Assembly: GCA_900770945.1 (NCBI GenBank)
Contig: CAAGME010000002.1
Location: 1-64,000, forward strand
Length of the DNA stretch: 64,000 bases
Direction of reading: 5' to 3'
From: Clostridia bacterium
Lineage (GTDB): Bacteria; Bacillota; Clostridia; Christensenellales; Borkfalkiaceae
The notes below the pieces were generated by a model, which was not told where the DNA came from, ran no database searches, and saw nothing but the letters and a program-made list of their open reading frames with translations. Of the stretch, positions 8,709-15,511 are shown one piece after another; the stretch's first letter is position 1; each line of letters starts with the position of its first letter. A program made the position numbers and the translations under genes.

Positions 8709-10384
8709 TGAAACGGCTGCTTGCGTTGGTTCTTATGCAACTGAAAGACAAAATGGACTTTTCGTTCGCTAAGGACAAAAAACAACTTTTAATAAAAACG
8801 GTTCTGTCCGTCGTGAAGTTTATCGCGATAACCGTCGTGTGCTATTTTGCCGTTATGCTTTGCAGAATGGCGTTGGGGCTTTTCAACTCTTATGAAATTC
8901 CGTCGGCGATGAGCTTTGTTATTGCGTTGTTCTTCGTTATGGCGACCCTTTCAAGTACGATAAGCCTTGTGAAAACGATGTACTACTCGGACGACAATAA
9001 AGTGCTTGTCACTTTCCCCGTTTCCGGCAACGTGGTGTTTGTTTCGAAGCTGATAGTTTTCTATTTTTACGAATTAAGAAAAAACCTGGCTCTTCTTGCG
9101 CCGATTTTGCTCGGTTTCGGGCTTAATCTCGTGTCGCTCGGGTTTGCACATTGGACGTTTTTTGTCGTAATGTGGTTTCCGCTCGTTGTTTACACGGCTT
9201 TGCCGGTGCTTATAGGCGCGCTTTTATCTATCCCCGCGCTCTATATTTACAGATTTTTTACGCGCTTCAGGTGGGTGGGGTACGCGGTTTTCGTCGCCGT
9301 ACTCGTCGCGCTTATATACGGAACGATTTCTTTGATTTCGATTATACCCGAAAACCTCGATTTGCCTAATCTTTGGCCGACGATAGTAAGACCTTTCATT
9401 CAAAACTTTCTATCGGGTTTTGAATCGCGGTTCATGGCGTTCACATACCTGTTGAATTGCTTTATAGGCGAAAGACATGCAAACTACACTTATTGGTGCA
9501 ATTGGATAAGCGTTTTGAAGTTTTTAAGCCTTATTGCGATAGCCGCGGCGTTGTTCGGGCTTGTGTTTGTTACCACGAGAAACCTTTTCTACTCGATGAT
9601 GAGGAAAAGCTTCGAATTTGACAAAGACCTTTCGGAAAAGAAGATAAAAAACACGAAGCACGGCGTAAAAACGACGTTCCTTTTAAAGGAAATACGGCTT
9701 ATTTTCCGTTCTCGTGAAAGCACGATGACCATACTTGCCGTGTGTATAATAATGCCTATACTCGTGTTTTTGATGAATAAAATTTTTTCCGCGATAAACA
9801 CTTCGATTACGGGCAACAACATGGCGTACGCGTTCAATTTGCTGATAATAACGCTGCCTGTACTCGCTTCAAACTCAACCGCCGCTTCGGCGTACAGCAG
9901 AGAGGGCAGAGCGGGGTATATAACAAAAACCGAGCCTGTGAATATTTTGATACCGCTTACGGCAAAAATCGCGGTAAATGCAATTTTGTGCGCCGTGTCT
10001 TTGACGGTTGCCGCTGCGGTGTTTGACGCATTCAACTTCTTCGGCGCGATTAACCTTGTTTTGCTTGTCTTATCCCTTGTTCTTCTGGACTTCGGGCATT
10101 TGCTGTTTTCCGCTACGCTCGATATCATGAACCCCAAAAACGAGGATTACGCAACGACTGGCGAATCGCCGAACAACGCCAACGAGAATATTTCGACGTT
10201 GCTTGCCTTTATTGTTTCCGCCGTTTACGCGCTGTTTTCGTTTAAACTCTTCGGAGAAACGGTAAACGAATCGGGCAACATTACGGTGGCGTTCGTAAAA
10301 CTCTTTATTATAGGCTTACTTGTTTTTGTCGCGGCGGGGTATATGTACGTCGCGAAAATGAAGGCGTACTACTACGAAAAGTAG
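8708..10384 (+). CDS. ABC-2-like transporter permease
   Basis: A 558-residue membrane protein with about 11-12 hydrophobic helices in two halves separated by a charged loop (around residues 300-330, KSFEFDKDLSEKKIKN). The second half has SREGRAGYITKTEPV, a motif typical of large ABC-2 permeases (SREG followed by a lysine- and proline-containing stretch). The ATG at 8708 lies in TAATG, overlapping the stop of the ATPase fusion, so the two are translationally coupled and very likely partner. An earlier in-frame start at 8639 lies inside the upstream gene and was not chosen. Substrate unknown. Confidence 0.8.
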   Translation: MKRLLALVLMQLKDKMDFSFAKDKKQLLIKTVLSVVKFIAITVVCYFAVMLCRMALGLFNSYEIPSAMSFVIALFFVMATLSSTISLVKTMYYSDDNKVLVTFPVSGNVVFVSKLIVFYFYELRKNLALLAPILLGFGLNLVSLGFAHWTFFVVMWFPLVVYTALPVLIGALLSIPALYIYRFFTRFRWVGYAVFVAVLVALIYGTISLISIIPENLDLPNLWPTIVRPFIQNFLSGFESRFMAFTYLLNCFIGERHANYTYWCNWISVLKFLSLIAIAAALFGLVFVTTRNLFYSMMRKSFEFDKDLSEKKIKNTKHGVKTTFLLKEIRLIFRSRESTMTILAVCIIMPILVFLMNKIFSAINTSITGNNMAYAFNLLIITLPVLASNSTAASAYSREGRAGYITKTEPVNILIPLTAKIAVNAILCAVSLTVAAAVFDAFNFFGAINLVLLVLSLVLLDFGHLLFSATLDIMNPKNEDYATTGESPNNANENISTLLAFIVSAVYALFSFKLFGETVNESGNITVAFVKLFIIGLLVFVAAGYMYVAKMKAYYYEK

Positions 10385-10392
10385 GTGACTAT

Positions 10393-10872
10393 ATGAGAAA
10401 ATCTGTTATACTTACCATTTTCGTCGTGTATATCGTTGCTATCGTGACCGTGGGTTTTTACGGCGCGAAAATGCGGGTTTACGACGAGATAAAACATGTT
10501 GAAAGCATTACGTGCGCACTTGTCGCGGACGATATTTACAATATTTCGACAAAGGACAGTAAAAAAGAAAAATATAGAAAGCTTTACGAGGCGACCGGTA
10601 GCGACCATATCGACTATGTTGTGAACAGACCTTTTGAAGAGGGACTTGTAATTCCGCTCAGGTTTGATGCTCAACCGGGCAATGCTACGGACAAAACACT
10701 AAAACTAACGTGTGACGAAAGACCGGCTTTATATAAGTTTACCGATAACGGAGACGGAAGCGGGACGTTTGTTTTTAACAAAACGGCAACCGTGATTTTA
10801 AAGGTGAAACCGGAGGATAAAGCCGTTTCTGGCGTTGAATTTGTTGTACTCGTGCAGGTTTACAAAAGATAG
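10393..10872 (+). CDS. Bitopic membrane protein of unknown function
   Basis: A 159-residue protein not recognised. One N-terminal hydrophobic helix (residues about 5-25) acts as an uncleaved signal anchor, leaving about 130 residues outside the cell. The exterior part is mixed-polar and ends in beta-like strands (GSGTFVFNKTATVILKVK), suggesting a small beta-sandwich. It starts eight bases after the permease with AGGTG ahead of the ATG, so it belongs to the same transcript and may be an accessory subunit of the transporter or a neighbour to the lipoprotein that follows. Confidence 0.7.
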   Translation: MRKSVILTIFVVYIVAIVTVGFYGAKMRVYDEIKHVESITCALVADDIYNISTKDSKKEKYRKLYEATGSDHIDYVVNRPFEEGLVIPLRFDAQPGNATDKTLKLTCDERPALYKFTDNGDGSGTFVFNKTATVILKVKPEDKAVSGVEFVVLVQVYKR

Positions 10873-10886
10873 TTTAATTTTATAAT
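10859..10886 (+). promoter_or_regulatory. Probable promoter of the lipoprotein gene
   Basis: TTTACA (10859-10864), a 16-base spacer and TATAAT (10881-10886) overlap the end of the bitopic protein gene, 60 bases before the next ATG. A small palindrome CCGTTTAAAACGG follows in the leader. Confidence 0.5.
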
Positions 10887-10945
10887 AATATGGATTTTTC
10901 CGTTTAAAACGGTTAAAATAATCAATTTTAGATAGAGAGGCTGAA

Positions 10946-12940
10946 ATGAAACTTTCAAGAAAACTTTTAGTGGCTTTATTAGCCGCGCTTATGTGCTTTT
11001 CGCTCGTGTTTGCAGTCGGTTGCAACATAATAATAGTTAATCCCGACGATTCGAGCAGCTCTTCTTCCGATAGCGGTTCCGCAAGCGATTCAGGTTCGTC
11101 AAGCAGTTCCAAAGAGGAAAAAACTACTATAATGAGCGTAGCTAAAAACGTCAATTACAAGCGTTATTTAGAGAATAAAGACGTAAAGAGTAACAAGAAA
11201 AACGAATTTTTCGACAAGACTTCTACGCTTAAAGTAGGTGATGACAACGACTTTGTGGTTATGCCGAACGTACAATTTGGCATGCTCGAAGAAGGAGATC
11301 CTATTCCTACGCCTATTCCCGCCGTCGAATGGACTTACGAAATAAGCTTTGCAAGGATAACTGCGGACGGAAGCGTTAAGGTTGCCGCCGACGAGGTGGA
11401 AAACTACGTTGAAAAAATCGACTACGTTAACTGCGTTATTAACTTTGCGGAAGGCGCAATCGGTTCTACTTTTGAAATTTCCGTAGTTCCGACGGGGCTT
11501 ACCGACGAGCAAAAAAAAGAAATTGTTGACTATACGGCGACGATGACGGTGGAAGTTGTGGACGGCTTCAACGTTTACGACGCGAAAGAATTGTCTGTTA
11601 TAAACAATTATTACGGTAGTTATTGGCTTTGTGAAAATTCGACTTGGCGAAATTTTAAGGAAGAAAACGGCATCGACGTGGATTACGCACCGAGCAACGT
11701 TTTGCTTCAAACTAACGTTAAGATTAACGATGCCGATTTGCCGAAAGGATTTTTCTTTAATAAAGGCGACAAAGACTTAGAAGGCTCAGCCGATTACGAT
11801 AGAGCTTTGGGTAGTTTGCGAGACGGCGCTTGTTTGTATTATAGAAACGTTGAAAAAGACGAGAGTTTTTGTTTTGACGGTAATTATTTTTCTCTCGACT
11901 GCGGAGCCGTATCCTTAGTTGTAAGAGATCAAAATAATGTTACTGCGGAAGACAAAACCTTTGCTTCTCACGCGGCTTTGCTTTACATTCACGCCGAGGA
12001 AGGCGACTTAACGGAAAAAACACAATCAACCGTAAAAAACGTAAACTTTATCGGTAATGCTCCGAGAGTTGACGATACCACTAAAACCGGCGGAATAATA
12101 TTGTTAAAATCTGATGTTATCGGCACTCATGTTTACAACAATATCTCTAATAAGTGGTTTATAAACTATTTCTCGAATATCGTTAAAAACGGAATGTTGA
12201 TTGAAAAATGTAAAGGTTACGATTCGTTTAATTCCTTGATCTACGTTTGGGGTAGTACGGGTATTGTAATCAAGGGTTCCGAGTTTATCGGCGCGGGCGG
12301 TCCCGTTATAATTGCCGACCATGCCCTGCCTACGGCTGAGGACGGAGGCAGTCCTTCGGATATTACCATAATCGACAGCAACTTACATTCTTATGTCGCG
12401 GGTACCGAAGGTTGGTTTAACATGTACGGCGCGACGGCTATTGTTTCGACTCAGGTTATGCCGTTGGAGCAGATTTTCAATGCTTATCAAAGGACGTTTG
12501 TAACGGAAGAGAACGGAATAAAGAAAATCGATTTGATTGCTGTATATAAGCCCGGTGAAATGACCGGTTTTGAAAACGGGTTCAAAGGCACGAAAATTTC
12601 CGGAAGTCTTTCATTTGAAAACTTGGGTAAAAAATCGGAAGCAATGGACTTTGGTACTTTTGCGAAACCTTGGAACAACTGGGGTACGATAAGCAATCCC
12701 GTAACAAACATGTATTTGGAAACGGTTGGTTCTCAAGGCGCTCCTGTTTTTGTTACAAGCGCCGGAGGTATATCTACTATTACTAACCCTGAAGAAGGGT
12801 TGAAAAAGATTACAGAGAGCGGTATTGTGGCTTTAAATCCCGCAGACGCAAATGACGCAAAAATGTTGCAAGGCGACTATTTGTATATGTACTTTATGAA
12901 AATGGGCTTGTGCTTCGGCTATGGCGCGCTTGCCGCATAA
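10946..12940 (+). CDS. Large surface lipoprotein, probably beta-helical, unknown function
   Basis: A 664-residue protein. The signal peptide (charged MKLSRK, hydrophobic core, lipobox FAVGC with Cys26) predicts lipid anchoring to the outer face of the membrane. Residues about 35-60 form a Ser/Asp/Gly-rich linker typical of clostridial lipoproteins. The first part (about 90-220) looks like a beta-sandwich domain; the middle (about 240-500) has regularly spaced short strands with Asn and Gly (VKNVNFIGNAPRV, NMYGATAIV) like right-handed beta-helix proteins. No catalytic motif was recognised. Good GAGAGG before ATG. It follows the transporter genes and may be their cargo or receptor, which is only inference. 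Confidence 0.75.
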   Translation: MKLSRKLLVALLAALMCFSLVFAVGCNIIIVNPDDSSSSSSDSGSASDSGSSSSSKEEKTTIMSVAKNVNYKRYLENKDVKSNKKNEFFDKTSTLKVGDDNDFVVMPNVQFGMLEEGDPIPTPIPAVEWTYEISFARITADGSVKVAADEVENYVEKIDYVNCVINFAEGAIGSTFEISVVPTGLTDEQKKEIVDYTATMTVEVVDGFNVYDAKELSVINNYYGSYWLCENSTWRNFKEENGIDVDYAPSNVLLQTNVKINDADLPKGFFFNKGDKDLEGSADYDRALGSLRDGACLYYRNVEKDESFCFDGNYFSLDCGAVSLVVRDQNNVTAEDKTFASHAALLYIHAEEGDLTEKTQSTVKNVNFIGNAPRVDDTTKTGGIILLKSDVIGTHVYNNISNKWFINYFSNIVKNGMLIEKCKGYDSFNSLIYVWGSTGIVIKGSEFIGAGGPVIIADHALPTAEDGGSPSDITIIDSNLHSYVAGTEGWFNMYGATAIVSTQVMPLEQIFNAYQRTFVTEENGIKKIDLIAVYKPGEMTGFENGFKGTKISGSLSFENLGKKSEAMDFGTFAKPWNNWGTISNPVTNMYLETVGSQGAPVFVTSAGGISTITNPEEGLKKITESGIVALNPADANDAKMLQGDYLYMYFMKMGLCFGYGALAA

Positions 12941-12954
12941 AGGTAACGACAGAA

Positions 12955-12991
12955 AAACTTCGCACCGAAAATTCGGTGCGAAGTTTTTTTG
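12955..12991 (+). terminator. Terminator of the lipoprotein gene
   Basis: A near-perfect hairpin, AACTTCGCACCGAA paired with TTCGGTGCGAAGTT around a short AA loop, followed by a T-run, 15 bases after the stop codon. Confidence 0.9.
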
Positions 12992-13231
12992 TCGCGTGGC
13001 AATAAATCGCCGTCGTAAGTTTGATTTTTTTTGATTTGTAAGGTATAATGAGTAAGAAAAGGGAAGTTGTGTTTGCTTAGAAAAAAAGTTTTGACGAAAA
13101 GTATTTGAAGAAAAGCGGCTTTTATCTTTCGTTTTCGACCTGCTCCCGCTTGCGACAACGTGTGGCGAAGGTTGTGATTTTTCGTTTTTTCGGGAGCCCT
13201 GAGAGTGCGTGTTCTCATCGCACCACCCCTG

Positions 13232-13272
13232 AAAAACAAAAACAACGTTGCCAATAGACAACGCCGTTTTTG
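13232..13272 (-). terminator. Second copy of the tRNA-Trp terminator hairpin
   Basis: The same stem as the terminator at 13682-13722, with one base change (GTTGCC for GTTGTC, which weakens one pair). It sits beside a 21-base copy of the tRNA-Trp tail at 13273-13293. It is a duplicated remnant rather than the functional terminator of a gene. Confidence 0.6.
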
Positions 13273-13313
13273 TGGCAGGGGAGACGCGATTCGGCGTCGT
13301 AATGCGGAAAAGA

Positions 13314-13441
13314 GTGATGTATTCGTTGAAAGTGGAGCTTTTGCCAAAGCAAAAGTGATGTTACGGCTTTGCCGTTAGTGATGTAATGTTCGCAAATATT
13401 CACTTGCGGAGCAAACATCACTCGTTATAAACGAGCATCAC
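13314..13441. repeat. Array of small palindromes joined by GTGATGT / ACATCAC heptamers
   Basis: GTGATGT occurs at 13314-13320, 13355-13361 and 13378-13384, its complement ACATCAC at 13415-13421 and a variant GCATCAC at 13435-13441. Between them lie short palindromes of differing sequence, for example ACGGCTTTGCCGT and CTCGTTATAAACGAG. A related array lies at 27376-27450. Confidence 0.75.
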
Positions 13442-13681
13442 GGCTGTGCCACTGAACTCGCGCAAGCGAACATAACTAAAAAAGCATGCTACAGCTCTGC
13501 TTTTTTATGGCAGGGGAGACGCGATTCGGCGTCGTAATGCGGAAAAGCGGGCAGCTTTTGTCAAAGACGAAAAGCTTGCCTTTACTTCCGCATTACTCCT
13601 TTTCCCCAAAAAACGAAAGCTAAAGCTTTTTTCGTTTTTTCGGGAGCCTTGAGAGTGCGTGTTCTCATCGCACCACCCCTG

Positions 13682-13722
13682 AAAAACAAAAACAACGTTG
13701 TCAATAGACAACGCCGTTTTTG
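13682..13722 (-). terminator. Terminator of tRNA-Trp
   Basis: Read on the minus strand, directly after the encoded CCA end, a 16-base stem (CAAAAAC..CGTTGTC paired with GACAACG..GTTTTTG) with loop TATT is followed by TTTTT. Confidence 0.85.
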
Positions 13723-13797
13723 TGGCAGGGGAGACGCGATTCGAACACGCAACCTATGGTTTTGGAGACCACTACTCTACCGTTGAGCCACTCCCCT
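13723..13797 (-). tRNA. tRNA-Trp (anticodon CCA)
   Basis: Cloverleaf on the minus strand: acceptor AGGGGAG / CTCCCCT, D-stem GCTC / GAGT, anticodon arm GTGGT-CTCCAAA-ACCAT with CCA at positions 34-36, T-arm GCGTG-TTCGAAT-CACGC, discriminator G and an encoded CCA (13723-13725). One of two RNA genes in the window and one of only two genes on the minus strand. Partial copies of its 3' tail lie at 13273 and 13508. Confidence 0.95.
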
Positions 13798-13918
13798 ATG
13801 TTTACTTTTTGCAATTTGCTTTTGAGGAAACCGCAAATCACGGGATATAGTGTACAATATTTATCGATAATAGTCAAACGAAATTACTTCAATTTTAAAA
13901 AAAAGGAAAGATTTAATA

Positions 13919-14362
13919 ATGAAAACAGTTACGATTTATACCGACGGAGCTTGTTCATGTAACCCGGGACCCGGCGGTTGGGCGGCAATTTTGATTTACG
14001 GAGAAAAGAAAAAGGAAATTTGCGGCGGAGAAAAGGAAACGACGAACAATCGCATGGAGATGCTTGCCGTTATAAACGGACTGAAAGCTTTGAAAGTGAA
14101 ATGCAAAGCAAACGTTTATTCCGACTCGGCGTACGTTGTAAATTCAATCGCGAACGGCTGGATATTCGGGTGGGCGAAAAACGGCTGGAAAAAAGCCGAT
14201 AATAAGCCCGTAAAAAACCGTGAGCTTTGGGAAGAACTTTTATCTCTTTTAAAAAAACATGACGTTGAGTTTTTTAAGGTAAAAGGTCATGCCGATGACG
14301 AACTTAACAATCGTTGCGATTTTCTTGCGAGGGCAGAAGCGGAGAAGCTGATAAAGAATTGA
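13919..14362 (+). CDS. rnhA: Ribonuclease HI
   Basis: A 147-residue enzyme that cleaves RNA in RNA-DNA hybrids. The catalytic set is visible: Asp8 in YTDGAC, Glu in NNRMEMLAVINGL (about 44), Asp in YSDSAYVV (about 66), and the final His/Asp region KVKGHADDELNNRCD (about 119-133). Length matches the bacterial RNase HI family. AAAGGAAAG lies before the ATG. It is divergent from tRNA-Trp and is followed by a palindrome array rather than a clear terminator. Confidence 0.95.
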   Translation: MKTVTIYTDGACSCNPGPGGWAAILIYGEKKKEICGGEKETTNNRMEMLAVINGLKALKVKCKANVYSDSAYVVNSIANGWIFGWAKNGWKKADNKPVKNRELWEELLSLLKKHDVEFFKVKGHADDELNNRCDFLARAEAEKLIKN

Positions 14363-14367
14363 AATAT

Positions 14368-14476
14368 GCGCGCGGTGCGCGCTCGATATTTGCGCCTACG
14401 GCGCAATCGATATGCCGCTTTTCAAGCGGTCGATATTTGCCCGCATGCGGGCAATCGATATTCACGCTTCGCGTGA
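14368..14476. repeat. Five-palindrome array with constant TCGATAT linkers
   Basis: Five different perfect or near-perfect palindromes of 15-18 bases (starting 14368, 14390, 14414, 14437 and 14462) are separated by four identical heptamers TCGATAT (14383, 14407, 14430, 14455). Period 23-25 bases. It lies just after the rnhA stop, in the 167-base gap before the next gene. It is not a CRISPR: the constant part is only 7 bases and the variable parts are self-complementary. Related single units lie at 32574-32595 and 33880-33901. Confidence 0.85.
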
Positions 14477-14529
14477 GCGGATTTTTGAAAGGTGTGTTTT
14501 TTCGGGGAAAGTAAGCATATATTTTCTAT

Positions 14530-15507
14530 ATGAAAATACTTGTACGGAAAAATTTTGCGCTTATCGTCGCATTTATTATTATAGCCGTTCTTATGGGCGT
14601 TGCGGCGTGTTTGTTGCTTTTTTTAAAGAAGGATACAGATTACTTTTCGGCTTCGGTTAAAATTGTTTTCGCCGTGTGCGCGGCGTATTTGTGCGGGGCG
14701 ACGCTTGCCGTCGTGTTCGATAAAGCAAAACTTGTAAGATTGTTTTTTACGGCGGGGATTTTAACCGCCGTTATCGTTTTAATATTGTTCATTTTAGAAA
14801 AAATCGGAGTAAGAGAGAAGTTCGATTCGGTTGAAGAGGTTATAACTTTTGTTCGCGCAAAGGGTGCGTTCGCCGCGTTTGCCTTATATGGTTTGACTTT
14901 ATTGCAAGTTGTGATTTTGCCTATCCCCGGGATTGTGACTTTTACTGCGGGCGTTAGTATTTTCGGCGTGTTTCTCGGCGGACTTATTTGCTTTGCCGGG
15001 ATATTCACCGGGTCGCTTGTAGCGTTTATTATAGGTCGAAAGGCGGGAGTAAAGGCGGCGGCGTTCTTTTTAGGGCGTGACGCGCTCGATAAAACGCTTA
15101 AAAAATTCAACGGGAAGGACAAACTTTTTTTGACGATAGCGTTTTTGTTTCCTTTTTTCCCGGACGACGCGTTGTGTTTTGCCGCGGGATTGACGAACAT
15201 GAGTTTTAAATATTTTTTATGTATGGTTTTTGTAACCCGACTGATATCGTGCGCGTTTTCCGCCCTTTCGATCGGAGGGTTGCTTATTCCTTTCGACAGC
15301 GCGTGGGGGATAGCTTTATGGACGCTTTTCGGCGTTATTATGGCTTTCGTTACGTATCTTGTGTACAGAAACGGCGAGAAAGTTGGCGAATTTGCTTCAA
15401 AAATGCTTTTTAGAGCGAGAAAAACACACGCTTATCGAAAAGAACGGCGTAAAGGCTTGCAAAAAAAATCCGTTTGTGGTAATATATCAAAGATAAATTT
15501 GGAGTAA
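14530..15507 (+). CDS. TVP38/TMEM64 (VTT domain) family membrane protein
   Basis: A 325-residue membrane protein. Two to three N-terminal helices precede a VTT/SNARE-associated domain (about 115-265) with the re-entrant features GIFTGSLVAFIIGRKAG and FPFFPDDALCFAAGLTNMS, both typical of TVP38/TMEM64 and DedA-like proteins. The C-terminal tail is highly basic and cytoplasmic. The family is linked to phospholipid scrambling or transport; the substrate here is unknown. The next gene starts five bases after the stop, so they are likely co-transcribed. No strong SD before the ATG. Confidence 0.85.
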   Translation: MKILVRKNFALIVAFIIIAVLMGVAACLLLFLKKDTDYFSASVKIVFAVCAAYLCGATLAVVFDKAKLVRLFFTAGILTAVIVLILFILEKIGVREKFDSVEEVITFVRAKGAFAAFALYGLTLLQVVILPIPGIVTFTAGVSIFGVFLGGLICFAGIFTGSLVAFIIGRKAGVKAAAFFLGRDALDKTLKKFNGKDKLFLTIAFLFPFFPDDALCFAAGLTNMSFKYFLCMVFVTRLISCAFSALSIGGLLIPFDSAWGIALWTLFGVIMAFVTYLVYRNGEKVGEFASKMLFRARKTHAYRKERRKGLQKKSVCGNISKINLE

Positions 15508-15511
15508 AACT

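Larger units (their letters stand above)
12992..13722. repeat. Repeat-rich intergenic block downstream of tRNA-Trp
   Basis: About 730 bases without a convincing gene. It holds a 110-base unit present almost identically at 13179-13293 and 13629-13743 (start TTCGTTTTTTCGGGAGCC, end in the tRNA-Trp tail), a shorter copy of its end at 13501-13547, and a palindrome array at 13314-13441. Small open frames on the minus strand repeat the same peptide (GWCDENTHSQGSRKNEK) because the DNA is repeated; I do not call them genes. The duplicated unit includes the tRNA-Trp terminator. Confidence 0.8.

Noticed and set aside
13273..13293. Additional tRNA-Trp gene
   Set aside because: Only the last 21 bases of the tRNA are present; no anticodon or D-arm follows. 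The same holds for 13508-13528.
13505..13711. Minus-strand open frame with peptide GWCDENTHSQGSRKNEK, also present at 12833-13261
   Set aside because: The frames repeat because the DNA is a duplicated intergenic unit, lack good ribosome binding sites and span the tRNA-Trp terminator.
14368..14476. Possible CRISPR array
   Set aside because: The constant part is only 7 bases and the 15-18 base inserts are palindromes; no cas genes are near.
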